Source: an uncultured Eubacteriales bacterium (GTDB taxonomy: Bacteria; Bacillota; Clostridia; Peptostreptococcales; Anaerovoracaceae). Taken from it: DNA of 64,000 nucleotides. The stretch is taken from the NCBI GenBank assembly GCA_900547295.1, contig URGK01000002.1:1-64000 (forward strand), written 5' to 3'. The translations under genes were made by a program, and so were the position numbers. Shown piece by piece: positions 49,706 to 59,052 of the stretch (positions are counted from its first letter, which is position 1; every line of letters starts with the position of its first letter). The notes beneath the pieces were generated by a model. That model was not told where the DNA came from and did no database searches. It saw only the letters and a program-made list of their open reading frames with translations.

Positions 49706-50636
49706 ATTGTATATAGAACTGGTTGTCGCTGAATTTATAGATATAGTTACCTCTTGCAAGTTTCTTGTTCTCATAGTAGCTGTGATAAAATCCCAGATAG
49801 TATGTATCTCCCGCAAAGAACCCGTTCTCAAGCTCATACCCGCAATTGACCTTAATGCGGCATTTCAGCTTGCCGCTTTTGTCATACAGGCTCAGATAGC
49901 TTGGCAGGCTTCTTACAGAGGTGCTCTCCTGAGATACGATATCTCCGTTTAGCATATTAAGCCCCGCATATATCGTATAACTTTTTTTAGCCGAAGTCTT
50001 TATAAGCTCAAGAGGTCTGAATTCCCTGTCAAGCATTATCATACCTTTGATACCTCTGACCCTTACATAATAGCAGTTGTTCTCGCTGTCATAGGTAATG
50101 GCGTTATACCCGGAGGTTTCTGTCTGCACATCCTCCGAAAGTCCGTGCAGAAATACCGGAAGTTCTATTTTGATATTCCTTTTGACCTTGAGTGTATCGG
50201 GATTGATTACGGCTATGGTATCCGGTACGCCGGTAAGGTGTATTGCTATTATCTCTCCAGTACGGTCATTATATGTAAGATCGTTTCCGTGATGAATTTT
50301 CAGCGCTGATGATACCTTAACCAATTTAAAATCCTTTAGCCTCACCTTTGCTATTTTGCATTTTTCTACAGCGCGGTTGTAAAGAATATAGTATGCGTTT
50401 TCTCCATCGCTGCAGGCTCCCTGAAATGTATCATACCCAAAGAGTTTTTCTCCTGCGGCAGCTCTCAGGTTGTATGTACCCGCAGAACCAAACCTTATAA
50501 TCTTCCCTGTCATTTCGTTATAGGTTTCGTTTTCTATGCCCGCCGTAATGTTTTTTTGAATGGTCACAGCATCCGCTGTATACGGTATCCCCGATATTAT
50601 AACTAATGCAAGCAGTATAACACAAAATCTTCTCAT
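49704..50636 (-). CDS. Secreted protein of unknown function, possible beta-propeller
   Basis: A protein of 310 aa with a signal peptide (ALVIISGIPYTADA). The body has repeated strand-rich units (DTFQGACSDGENAYYILYN, LTYNDRTGEIIAIHLTG, ITYDSENNCYYVRVRG), each like one blade of a beta-propeller. No catalytic motif is seen. It is the last of three same-strand secreted genes (SH3/glucosaminidase, cohesin-like, this one) with gaps under 20 nt, so a joint envelope role is likely. Confidence 0.72.
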   Translation of the reverse strand: MRRFCVILLALVIISGIPYTADAVTIQKNITAGIENETYNEMTGKIIRFGSAGTYNLRAAAGEKLFGYDTFQGACSDGENAYYILYNRAVEKCKIAKVRLKDFKLVKVSSALKIHHGNDLTYNDRTGEIIAIHLTGVPDTIAVINPDTLKVKRNIKIELPVFLHGLSEDVQTETSGYNAITYDSENNCYYVRVRGIKGMIMLDREFRPLELIKTSAKKSYTIYAGLNMLNGDIVSQESTSVRSLPSYLSLYDKSGKLKCRIKVNCGYELENGFFAGDTYYLGFYHSYYENKKLARGNYIYKFSDNQFYIQ

Positions 50637-50652
50637 ATCCCTTTGCTCCCTC

Positions 50653-51294
50653 TTAATCCAGTTTCTCTCTGTTTCTCTTTTTCTTTTTTACTGCTGCAAT
50701 TATGCTTACTGTTATAAGCAGTACCGCAATAATTCCTGCCGATATTTCAAGCAGTCTGCTGTTTTTCTGATGCTGTGTATCCTCTGACTTTACAGTATCG
50801 GTACCGTTTTTATCACTGCTGCTGTTGTCTGCACTGCCGCTGTCTCCGTCTCCGGTATTGCCTGCAGGCTCATTGGCTGAAATTTCTTCTATCGTTATGT
50901 TCCTGGTGACATACGGCGTATTCATCGCCTTGCCGTCAAGGTCATAGGCCTCCTCTGTGCTGATTGCAACAGAAGCTGCTCCCGTTTTGAGCGCTTTGAA
51001 TTTGAGATTAAACTCCACAGTCTTACCATTATCAGAGCTGCCTTTAAGCTTGATAATACCGCCGTCGCCCGTACTTGAGCCTCCGGATATGTACTCCAGC
51101 AGATCTGTATCATAGCTGACGCTGCCTTTTATTGAGTCAAGATAATCCGAACTGTATTTTACGTCTACAGTGAAGTTTTCGCCTGCTGAAATATTACTGC
51201 TGCTCTCTGCATTTAAATTGAGTGATGCTGCAAACGCACTCTGAGGTACTGCAGTAATTATACACAGTATCAGCACTGCTATGAATTTTTTCAT
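50653..51294 (-). CDS. Cohesin-like domain protein with C-terminal membrane anchor
   Basis: A protein of 213 aa with a signal peptide and a cohesin/CBM2-type beta domain (about 25-135; GENFTVDVKYSSDYLDSIKGSV, FKALKTGAASVAIS). A low-complexity Ser/Asp/Gly linker, a single helix (LLEISAGIIAVLLITVSIIAAV) and a basic tail (KKKKRNREK) follow. The architecture suggests an anchored surface receptor. Cohesin domains bind dockerins in cellulosomes, but none is visible here, so the partner is unknown. Confidence 0.75.
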   Translation of the reverse strand: MKKFIAVLILCIITAVPQSAFAASLNLNAESSSNISAGENFTVDVKYSSDYLDSIKGSVSYDTDLLEYISGGSSTGDGGIIKLKGSSDNGKTVEFNLKFKALKTGAASVAISTEEAYDLDGKAMNTPYVTRNITIEEISANEPAGNTGDGDSGSADNSSSDKNGTDTVKSEDTQHQKNSRLLEISAGIIAVLLITVSIIAAVKKKKRNREKLD

Positions 51295-51307
51295 AATGCT
51301 CTTCCTC

Positions 51308-53368
51308 CTACTTCCTTATAATCGTCAGCGTATAGGTCCTTGAAAGTCCGCTGGTCGCTTTCACTTTAATATAGTGGGTATTGGTTCCTGTTTTAAGTGA
51401 TACGGTATCAGCGCCGCCTGTTACCTGCGCGCCGCTGTCATTTGCTTTGGCGGTAACCGCAACCTTATCTGTATCGTGAGGAACCGTAACTGTATATTTT
51501 TGAGTATACCTGCTGAAGTTCTTGTCAAGGCTTACCGATGCCTCTCCTGCGGTTACTTTAATGCGGTCTAAAAGATTGTTGTTGTTGCCTGTTGTGGTCG
51601 GTTTTTTGCAGGCAGATGACGGCATACTCTTGAATACAGGTATTTTAAATACTATGGCGCCGTCTGCAAGAGAGCTGTAGCCCTGCTTCATAATCATAGC
51701 CTCGCTTTCGGCTCCCTGTATATTTGTCATATACTGATGCGTGCCTATTGCGTTTTTGCTGTCAGCGCATACGTTAAATTTCTTGAGATACAGGGTATCC
51801 TGTCCCGAATTCACATAGCCTTCGGCATAAAACATCGCTCCGCCCTTGAGGGACTTGTATCTGGTGTTCCACGGCCTGCCGTAGGTGGTAGCGCCTGCGC
51901 CTGCACCCGATGCCCACCATAAACCTCTCTGGACTGCAGACATAGTAGAGGTTTTGTAAGCTCCGCAGTTAAAGAAATTGTATATTCCCTTGTAGCCCTT
52001 GTACGTGCCCGATACCGAGCCGTTTGAAAGGCTGCCCTGCTCCTGTATTATCATAGCCGCAAGCACGTTTGGATTTACTCCCGTATTCTTGCCTGCGTAA
52101 TATATGGCGCTTGCATATGTAGAGTAAGGCTCGTCAGGGAAGTCCACATCAAGAAATGTGCCTTTAACTATTTTTTTAACTGTCGATATGCTCTGAGCCT
52201 CGCTGTCAAAAGCATGGCTTACAAACATATATATGCCGTTTTCGTTAAGAAAATTACGCGGATCGAGATAATATTTGATTATTCCGGTATACGCGCTTAC
52301 CCAGCCGCCGCTGTCAAATACGACATATTTGTTATTTTTAAAGTCGTAGGCTCCGCTTTTCATTGATTTCCATGAATCATAGGCGCCTGAATATATAAGG
52401 TTTCTGCCTACCATCGTTTCGGCTGCAACTGCAGCAGACCATGCTGTGCCTGTATGCTCAGCCCTGAAAATCCAGTCCGGGTGTTTTTCGTGAAGCGCCC
52501 GAAGATAAGGCTTGTAGCTTTCGGGAAAGCCCTCGTTTTCGAGCATTGTTTCAAAGTCAGATGCGGTGTTTCCTCCGCTGCCTCCGCTGTTATCCCTGTA
52601 TTCGCTCACTTTAACATAGGCAGAGGATACATATCCGTATTCGCTGCCGAATTTTATTTTGTACCAAAGCTTCCCGCTGCTGTCTTTTTTGCTTCCCAGT
52701 ATTCTGGCTGTCGCCCCCTTGTCGATGCTTCCAAGCACTCTTCCGGAAGTTCCGGCGGAGACTCTGACATTAAGCGGTCCTTCTTTGACTGTTATCATCT
52801 GTTCCTTTGTTTCCTCTGCCGGAGCCGTCGTGCTGCCTTTTTTGACATATGAAGCCCTTATATATGACAGCTTGCCGTTATATGTAACTGCATACCACAG
52901 TTTTTTGCTGCTGTCATATTTGTAGCCTTTAAGCGTAACCGACGCTCCTTTTTTGAGAGTTCCTCTCAAAGTGCCGGAGGTTCCCGCAGAAGCTCTGACG
53001 CTTAAAGGTCCGTCTGTAACCGTAGCTTTCTGCGCCGGAGTGTAAATTGTATATGCTGTTTTGGTTACTGTCTTGACATAGGCCGAGCTTATATATGAAG
53101 CCTTGCCGTCATAGGTTATGTAATACCATTTAGTGCTTCCGTTTGTTTTATATCCTTTTAGCGTAACCTGCTGCCCTTTGGCAAGCTCTCCTCTGACTGA
53201 TGAGGTCGCCGAGGCCGCGCTTCTGACATTAAGCGGCCCTGCGGTTACCTGCCCCGTCTTATAGGATGAATATTTAACCAGTTCTGCGCCTGATGAGGCT
53301 GTTACCGATAATACAAATATCAGAGTAACCGTTATCATAACTGCAATAATGCGCACTAGTCTGTTCAT
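51308..53368 (-). CDS. SH3-domain endo-beta-N-acetylglucosaminidase
   Basis: A secreted protein of 686 aa with a signal peptide and three bacterial SH3 domains (about 30-100, 110-178, 190-255; each with GPLNVR or GPLSVR). The glucosaminidase domain (about 270-560) contains the catalytic-region Glu in ANVLAAMIIQEQGSLS and TSTMSAVQRGLWWASG. A C-terminal cadherin-like beta-sandwich (about 600-686) ends the protein. The enzyme cleaves glycan between GlcNAc and MurNAc. It is the first of three co-directed secreted genes and lies 40 nt after pdp. Confidence 0.88.
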   Translation of the reverse strand: MNRLVRIIAVMITVTLIFVLSVTASSGAELVKYSSYKTGQVTAGPLNVRSAASATSSVRGELAKGQQVTLKGYKTNGSTKWYYITYDGKASYISSAYVKTVTKTAYTIYTPAQKATVTDGPLSVRASAGTSGTLRGTLKKGASVTLKGYKYDSSKKLWYAVTYNGKLSYIRASYVKKGSTTAPAEETKEQMITVKEGPLNVRVSAGTSGRVLGSIDKGATARILGSKKDSSGKLWYKIKFGSEYGYVSSAYVKVSEYRDNSGGSGGNTASDFETMLENEGFPESYKPYLRALHEKHPDWIFRAEHTGTAWSAAVAAETMVGRNLIYSGAYDSWKSMKSGAYDFKNNKYVVFDSGGWVSAYTGIIKYYLDPRNFLNENGIYMFVSHAFDSEAQSISTVKKIVKGTFLDVDFPDEPYSTYASAIYYAGKNTGVNPNVLAAMIIQEQGSLSNGSVSGTYKGYKGIYNFFNCGAYKTSTMSAVQRGLWWASGAGAGATTYGRPWNTRYKSLKGGAMFYAEGYVNSGQDTLYLKKFNVCADSKNAIGTHQYMTNIQGAESEAMIMKQGYSSLADGAIVFKIPVFKSMPSSACKKPTTTGNNNNLLDRIKVTAGEASVSLDKNFSRYTQKYTVTVPHDTDKVAVTAKANDSGAQVTGGADTVSLKTGTNTHYIKVKATSGLSRTYTLTIIRK

Positions 53369-53407
53369 TGCTGCTTCTCCTGTTCAATCCCCTGTTTAAT
53401 ATCCGGT

Positions 53408-54715
53408 CTATATACCTATTACCTCTTTAATCAGTACAGGTATTTCCGCCCGGTTTTCTGATATTTCAAATGCCTTTGCCGCCTCTGCAGCCGCATTTGA
53501 AAGCTTTGTTTCGTCATTTGCATATACTGCTGCAAGAGTTTCACCGCACTTAACAGCATCTCCGACTTTCTTTTCGAGGTATATGCCTGCCGCAAGGTCT
53601 ATGCTGTCCTCCTTGGTGGCTCTGCCCGCGCCCGAATGCTGCGATGCGAGGCCTATTCTTCTTGCTTCTATCTTTGCTACGAAACCGTCTTTTTCGGCTT
53701 TGATTTCAACGCTGTGGGCCGCCTTTGGAAGCAGGCTGTAATCGTCTGCAATGTCAGGATCTCCGCCCTGCGCCTTGACAAATTCCATAAATTTCTCTAT
53801 TCCTGCTCCGCTCAGCATAGCATTTCTTGCCATCTCATAGCCCACTGCCGGATCTGCCGCCTTACCTCCCATATACAGCATAATGCCCGAAAGTGTCAGT
53901 GACAGCTCCTGTATGTCCTCAGGACCTCTTCCCTTGAGTGTTTCCATTGCCTCTATAACTTCAAGGCTGTTGCCTACCGCTCTGCCAAGAGGCTGGCTCA
54001 TATCGGTTATAACGGCGGCTGTCGGAACACCGTCGCCCTTGCCTATATGGCACATCAGCTCTCCCAGCGCTCTGGCATCTTCAAGAGTTTCCATAAATGC
54101 ACCATTGCCGCATTTAACGTCTAAAACTATGGCGTCTGAACCTGCCGCAAGCTTCTTGCTCATTATTGATGAGGTTATAAGCCCCAGATTTCCCACTGTC
54201 GCAGTCACATCTCTGAGGGCGTATATTTTTTTGTCGGCAGGAGCCACATGGGCTGTCTGTCCCACAACAGCTATGCCGGTTTCGTTTACCTGCTTTATAA
54301 ATTCATCAGGCTCAAGCGATGTCTTGAAGCCTCTAATTGATTCCAGCTTGTCTACAGTGCCGCCTGTAAATCCCAGTCCTCTTCCGCTCATTTTGGCAAC
54401 CGGCACTCCGCAGGCTGCCGTAAGCGGTCCTACTACCATAGTAGTCTTGTCGCCTACGCCTCCGGTCGAATGTTTGTCTACCTTGATGCCTTTAATTGAT
54501 GACAGGTCGACAACATCTCCAGAAAATTTCATAGCCTTTGTCAGAGAATATATCTCATCTTTGTCAAGGCCTCTGATATATGCCGCCATAAGAAATGCGG
54601 CAGCCTGATAGTCCGGAATACTTCCGTCCGTATATCCGTTTACAAAGAATCTGATTTCTTCATCTGAAAGTATACCGCCGTCTCTTTTTTTCTCTATAAT
54701 ATCATACATATTCAT
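53408..54715 (-). CDS. pdp: Pyrimidine-nucleoside phosphorylase
   Basis: A protein of 435 aa. The family signature KHSTGGVGDKTTMVVGPL lies near residue 82. SGRGLGFTGGTVDKLES follows, and the C-terminal domain carries VGYEMARNA. It splits thymidine, deoxyuridine or uridine with phosphate into base and (deoxy)ribose-1-phosphate. It lies next to deoB, which converts that product, so the pair forms a nucleoside-catabolism unit. AGGT precedes the ATG. Confidence 0.94.
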   Translation of the reverse strand: MNMYDIIEKKRDGGILSDEEIRFFVNGYTDGSIPDYQAAAFLMAAYIRGLDKDEIYSLTKAMKFSGDVVDLSSIKGIKVDKHSTGGVGDKTTMVVGPLTAACGVPVAKMSGRGLGFTGGTVDKLESIRGFKTSLEPDEFIKQVNETGIAVVGQTAHVAPADKKIYALRDVTATVGNLGLITSSIMSKKLAAGSDAIVLDVKCGNGAFMETLEDARALGELMCHIGKGDGVPTAAVITDMSQPLGRAVGNSLEVIEAMETLKGRGPEDIQELSLTLSGIMLYMGGKAADPAVGYEMARNAMLSGAGIEKFMEFVKAQGGDPDIADDYSLLPKAAHSVEIKAEKDGFVAKIEARRIGLASQHSGAGRATKEDSIDLAAGIYLEKKVGDAVKCGETLAAVYANDETKLSNAAAEAAKAFEISENRAEIPVLIKEVIGI

Positions 54716-54725
54716 AAGTCTTACC

Positions 54726-55907
54726 TCATTTTTTTACTCTGTCAAGCACACTGGTTCCAAGGCCTGTGCCGTCTACTCCAAGTATATCGCATACCGTAGC
54801 CCCTATATCTGCAAAGGTGCTTCCTGTTCCAAGATTAACGCTTCTTATATGTTTACCGTACATTACAAAAGGAATATATTCTCTTGTGTGGTCAGTACCG
54901 CTGTGAACAGGATCGTTGCCGTGGTCTGCGCATATCATAAGCACGTCATCATCCTTCATAGCGGCTAATATTTCCGGTATCCTGCTGTCAAAGGCTTCTA
55001 TGGCTTTGCCGTAGCCTACAGGATTTCTTCTGTGTCCATACTCTGAGTCAAATTCCACAAGGTTTGTGAATATGAAGCCTTCAAATTCCTGCCCGAGAGC
55101 CTCTATTGTCTTGTCAACTCCGTCCATATTGCTTTTAGTCTTAACCTTGTCTGTAACACCATTGCCGTTGAATATATCGTTTATCTTGCCTACGGCATAT
55201 ACGGTCTTTCCGGCTTCCTTTATTTTATCCAGAACCGTCGGTGCAGGCGGATCTACGGAATAGTCATGTCTGTCGCTGGTGCGTTTGCGTTTGCCGTTTT
55301 CTATGATATACGGGCGGGCTATAACTCTGCCGCAGGCGTATTCGCCTACAAGCATATTTCTTGCAATCTGACACATCTCATACAGTCTCTCAAGAGGAAT
55401 AACTGCCGTATTGGCGGCAATCTGAAATACGCTGTCGGCAGATGTGTATACTATAGGCTTGCCTGTAGCCTCGTGCTCATCGCCCAGCACCTCTATTATC
55501 TCCGTACCCGAAGCCGGGTAGTTGCCGAGAGTTCCAACGCCTATGGCCTCCTCAAACTTATCCATAAATTCCTTTGGAAATCCGTTTGGATATGTTTTGA
55601 ACGGAACCTCGGTTTTAAGACCTGCAATCTCCCAGTGTCCCGTAGTGGTGTCCTTGCCCTTTGAAAGCTCCATAAATCTGCCGTATGCGCCTGTCGGGCT
55701 TTTAACTGCAAGCCTGCCTCCTGCAGCCCCGTCTATATTGCAGAAGCCTAAGTTTTGCAGGTTGGGAATGTTAATTCCTCCCTCCTGATCGTTCATCACA
55801 TCGACTATGTGTCCGAAAGTATCTGCTCCCGCATCGCCGTAATCTGCCGCATCAGGCAGCGCTCCCACTCCCAGACTGTCTGTCACTATTAAAGTTACTC
55901 TTTTCAT
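54726..55907 (-). CDS. deoB: Phosphopentomutase
   Basis: A protein of 393 aa of the alkaline-phosphatase superfamily. Metal sites are VTDSLGVGALPD at the N-terminus (Asp), and CADHGNDPVHSGTDHTREYIP (Asp/His) near residue 330. The phospho-Thr region TSADSVFQIAA lies in the cap. It converts (deoxy)ribose-1-phosphate to 5-phosphate. GGAGG is upstream of the ATG. It is directly followed by pdp. Confidence 0.95.
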   Translation of the reverse strand: MKRVTLIVTDSLGVGALPDAADYGDAGADTFGHIVDVMNDQEGGINIPNLQNLGFCNIDGAAGGRLAVKSPTGAYGRFMELSKGKDTTTGHWEIAGLKTEVPFKTYPNGFPKEFMDKFEEAIGVGTLGNYPASGTEIIEVLGDEHEATGKPIVYTSADSVFQIAANTAVIPLERLYEMCQIARNMLVGEYACGRVIARPYIIENGKRKRTSDRHDYSVDPPAPTVLDKIKEAGKTVYAVGKINDIFNGNGVTDKVKTKSNMDGVDKTIEALGQEFEGFIFTNLVEFDSEYGHRRNPVGYGKAIEAFDSRIPEILAAMKDDDVLMICADHGNDPVHSGTDHTREYIPFVMYGKHIRSVNLGTGSTFADIGATVCDILGVDGTGLGTSVLDRVKK

Positions 55908-55912
55908 TTTTC

Positions 55913-56614
55913 CTATACCTCCGCTATGAGTTTCGGGCAGGCCCTGAGATAATCAAGGCTTACCAGCATATATCTGGCACCGTTAAATACCGCCTGAAGT
56001 CCGTTTTTGAATACTTCAGGCCCGTGAAGATGTCCGTACACGACAGTCTCCGCTCCGTACTCCGTAAACAGCTCCGTAAATCCGGAGTTCTGAAATTTCT
56101 CGTTTGTAGGCGGATAATGCAGCACCCCTATAATCCGCTCATATCCCGCCTGTTTTGCCGCTTTGAGTGAAGCCTCCACTCTAAGCAGCTCTCTTTTGTA
56201 TATTTTTTCGTCCTGCGGGGTGAACCCGTCATTTCCCGGGCATATCCAGCCGCGGCTTCCGCATATGGCGTATCCGTCTGCGGCATAGAAATGGTTCTGC
56301 AGGAAGTATACATCATCATAAAGCTGATTGAGCTTTGTAATGCCGGTCCACCATAAATCGTGGTTGCCCTTGATTATGACCTTGCGGCCCGGCAGCTGAT
56401 GTATCCACTCAAAATCGGCATAAGCCTCATCTTTAGTCAGTCCCCACGATATGTCCCCCGCAATTATAACGGTGTCGGTTTCCCTGACTGTGTTTATCCA
56501 GTTTTCTTTAAGTCTCTCCGTATGGTTTGCCCATAACGGACCGAATATATCCATTGGCTTATCTACTCTCTCGTCAAAAGAAAGATGCAGATCACCTATT
56601 GCGTATATGCTCAT
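55913..56614 (-). CDS. Metallophosphoesterase
   Basis: A protein of 233 aa with the calcineurin-like motif set: AIGDLHLSF (D-x-H), AGDISWGL (G-D), KGNHDLWW (GNHD), GVLHYPP and VYGHLHGPE (G-H-x-H). The substrate is unknown; similar Clostridial proteins are annotated as serine/threonine phosphatases without proof. It lies between rmuC (3 nt) and deoB (5 nt). Confidence 0.9.
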   Translation of the reverse strand: MSIYAIGDLHLSFDERVDKPMDIFGPLWANHTERLKENWINTVRETDTVIIAGDISWGLTKDEAYADFEWIHQLPGRKVIIKGNHDLWWTGITKLNQLYDDVYFLQNHFYAADGYAICGSRGWICPGNDGFTPQDEKIYKRELLRVEASLKAAKQAGYERIIGVLHYPPTNEKFQNSGFTELFTEYGAETVVYGHLHGPEVFKNGLQAVFNGARYMLVSLDYLRACPKLIAEV

Positions 56615-56617
56615 TAA

Positions 56618-57871
56618 CTATTCCTCATTATCGTTTATTCCAAGCAGACCGCTGCTTGTTTCTTCGGGCAGAGCCGTAACATCTCTGAGTCTTCTCTGTA
56701 TCACGTTTGTTCTGGTGCCTATCAGAGCATCCAGCTCATTGTTTGCCTGATTAATTCTCTCCTGGGCTTTTTTGAGGGTCTTTTCAAACTTGCCAAACTC
56801 CGTCTTGACAGCACCAAGCACATCCCATACTCTGCTGGAGTGCTTCTCTATGGCAAGGGTTCTGAAGCCCATTTGCAGACTGTTCAGGAGAGCCGCCATA
56901 GTAGTAGGTCCCGCGATGTTAACCTTGTATTCTCTCTGCAGCACCTCAACCATACCTCTTCTTACAACCTCCGCATAAAGTCCCTCAAACGGCAGGAACA
57001 GTATTGCAAAGTCAGTGGTTGCAGGCGGATCTACATATTTGTCATGTATATATTTGGCCGAGGCCTTAATCGATGCCTCAAGCGCCCTGCCGCAGGCCTC
57101 TATCTGAGCCTTGTCGCCTGTCTCATAGGCATCTGCCAGATTGCTGTATTTGTCTGCAGGGAATTTGGCGTCTATCGGAAGATATACAACTCCGTCCTCA
57201 TCGCCGGGCAGCCTTATTGCAAATTCAACCCTGTCAGACGAGCCTTTTTTGGTGGCAACGTTTTCGTCGTACTGCTCCTTAGTCAGAACCTGCTCAAGAA
57301 TTGCCGAAAGCTGAATTTCTCCGAGTATGCCTCTTGTTTTGACATTTGACAGCACTTTTTTGAGGTCGCCGACTCCCGATGCCAGATTCTGCATTTCGCC
57401 AAGTCCCTTGTATACCTCTTCCAGTCTTTCGCTGACAAGCTTAAATGACTGTGACAGCCTCTCCTCTAAAGTCTTCTGGAGCTTTTCATCTACCGTCGCT
57501 CTCATTTTTTCAAGCTGAACGCTGTTCTCGTCGGTAAGAGCCTTGATTTTGCTCTCCATTGCAGTCCTTATATTGTCAAGCTTCTGCTCGTTTTCGACTG
57601 CCATATTTGAAAATCTGGTATTAAGCTCCGCAAGCCTCATATCCTGCGCCTTGGCAGACTCTTTCATATTGTTTGATATCATCTCTCCCAGCATCTGAAA
57701 TGAGCTGTTTACATTCTGAAGCGTCTCGGTTCTGGAGCGCGCTATCTCGTTTTTAATCTCTGCGCTGTCACTGCCGGCGGCAAGCTTCTTCTCAAGTGAT
57801 GATATCTTAATTATTGCAATAACAAGAAGCACCGCAATAATTCCAAGTAAAATATATATAACTGTGTTCAT
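56618..57871 (-). CDS. rmuC: RmuC-family DNA recombination protein
   Basis: A protein of 417 aa: an N-terminal helix (residues 3-22), a long coiled coil (about 25-170), then the RmuC nuclease-like domain (about 180-330; LPIDAKFPADKYSNLADAYETGDK, FLPFEGLYAEVVRR). RmuC limits DNA inversions at short inverted repeats. AAAGGA precedes the ATG. It is first in a run rmuC, phosphoesterase, deoB, pdp. Confidence 0.92.
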   Translation of the reverse strand: MNTVIYILLGIIAVLLVIAIIKISSLEKKLAAGSDSAEIKNEIARSRTETLQNVNSSFQMLGEMISNNMKESAKAQDMRLAELNTRFSNMAVENEQKLDNIRTAMESKIKALTDENSVQLEKMRATVDEKLQKTLEERLSQSFKLVSERLEEVYKGLGEMQNLASGVGDLKKVLSNVKTRGILGEIQLSAILEQVLTKEQYDENVATKKGSSDRVEFAIRLPGDEDGVVYLPIDAKFPADKYSNLADAYETGDKAQIEACGRALEASIKASAKYIHDKYVDPPATTDFAILFLPFEGLYAEVVRRGMVEVLQREYKVNIAGPTTMAALLNSLQMGFRTLAIEKHSSRVWDVLGAVKTEFGKFEKTLKKAQERINQANNELDALIGTRTNVIQRRLRDVTALPEETSSGLLGINDNEE

Positions 57872-57968
57872 CGGATTTCCTTTCTATTATGCACATATCC
57901 CGCATACTATATAAGCAGTGGAATTTCAGTCTAATTATAACATATAAGCGGGAGGTTTAAAACACAAA

Positions 57969-58901
57969 ATGATAGAATACCTGCTGACAGGACCCTTTGG
58001 TATTATCTCTATGACATTCAGATATTTAATATGTATGCTGACCCCTCTGGTAACGGCATTTGCCTTCTGTCAGCTGTTTCTTGAAAGGTCCGGGATAATA
58101 CTGCGCCTTGAAAGCCACTCCGGAAAATTACTGTCGCATATGGGGCTTTCGGCAGACTGCCTTCTCCCCCTCATGTCAGGATTCGGCTGCACCACGGCCG
58201 CGCTGTCCGCCCTGTCGGGCTTAAACTCCTCCCGTGAAAGATATATAGCGGCGTTTCTGCTGTCTGCTGCAGTTCCCTGCTCTGCCCAGACTGCCGTAAT
58301 AATCGGTATCGCCTTCGTACTTCCTCCCTCCCTGTTCATATTCTATATATCTTCAGTTGCCGCCGTATTTGTAATTTCTGGTATCTTTCTCAATATACTG
58401 CTTCCCGCAGATAAAATATATCACACGCCCCGTACTAAAAACGGTGCCGTGCACATGCCTGCCATGTTTCCGCTTTTAAAAGTCTCTGTTTTATACGGCA
58501 TATCCTTTTTAAAGGATACGCTGCTTCCCTTTGCAGCAGGCTCCGCCATACTTTCTGTTTTAAGCTATACGGGGTTTCTGGATTATCTGTGCCGCATATG
58601 CGCGCCTGTAACCGAAAGCTTCCTGCAGCTGCCGAGAGAAGCTGCGTCCCTGTTCATAATGAGCATTGTAAAAAGAGATTTCGGAGCGGCGGGACTTCTG
58701 TCCGTAATAGAGCAGAGCTCATTCACATACCGGCAGCTTACGGTTTCAATGCTTATTCTGAGCCTGTTTGTCCCCTGCTTTGCCTCCCTCATAATACTTC
58801 TCAAACAGGAGGGCTTCGCAAAGGCCCTGTCCATATGGGCGGGAAGCCTTGCACTCTCTATCCTGGTGGGAAAACTTGCCTCTCTGCTTCTTATCTCTTG
58901 A
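57969..58901 (+). CDS. GTPase-less FeoB-like / nucleoside-recognition membrane permease
   Basis: A protein of 310 aa with eight to nine helices. Two Gate (nucleoside-recognition) regions resemble the FeoB membrane core: LMSGFGCTTAALSALSGLNSSRER and AVPCSAQTAVIIG carry the conserved Cys residues of the FeoB pore, followed by a second repeat (REAASLFIMSIVKRDFG). The G-protein domain of FeoB is missing. GGGAGG lies upstream of the ATG. It sits directly before the TM1266/hydE/hydG/hydF genes, so iron supply for the hydrogenase cofactor is a reasonable guess, but not shown. Confidence 0.78.
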   Translation: MIEYLLTGPFGIISMTFRYLICMLTPLVTAFAFCQLFLERSGIILRLESHSGKLLSHMGLSADCLLPLMSGFGCTTAALSALSGLNSSRERYIAAFLLSAAVPCSAQTAVIIGIAFVLPPSLFIFYISSVAAVFVISGIFLNILLPADKIYHTPRTKNGAVHMPAMFPLLKVSVLYGISFLKDTLLPFAAGSAILSVLSYTGFLDYLCRICAPVTESFLQLPREAASLFIMSIVKRDFGAAGLLSVIEQSSFTYRQLTVSMLILSLFVPCFASLIILLKQEGFAKALSIWAGSLALSILVGKLASLLLIS

Positions 58902-58926
58902 CACTCGCCCCTGTTTTCTGTAAAAT
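58898..58926 (+). promoter_or_regulatory. Promoter of the hydrogenase-maturation transcript
   Basis: TTGACA (58898-58903) overlaps the stop codon of the FeoB-like gene. The spacer is 17 nt and TAAAAT lies at 58921-58926. Confidence 0.75.
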
Positions 58927-58931
58927 ATACT

Positions 58932-59033
58932 CATAATCCTGACACAAAGTTTTCGCACTGCGAATTCTGCCTGAAAGGTGCAATATATGAGCTATCAGTA
59001 TATCTGCATTCTTTTGGGGGTGCAGATATTTTT
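58932..59033 (+). promoter_or_regulatory. Leader with conditional terminator ahead of the hyd genes
   Basis: A 120-nt leader folds TTCGC/GCGAA first. The arm ATATCTGCA (59000-59008) can pair downstream with TGCAGATAT (59021-59029, followed by TTTTT), an intrinsic terminator. It can instead pair upstream with TGCAATATA (58979-58987), a 9-bp anti-terminator with one bulged base. AAAGGTG and an ATG at 58987, in frame with the TM1266 gene, lie in the same segment, so translation could keep the terminator open. No known riboswitch class was recognised. Confidence 0.6.
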
Positions 59034-59052
59034 AATACACAGGAGGCTTGCA

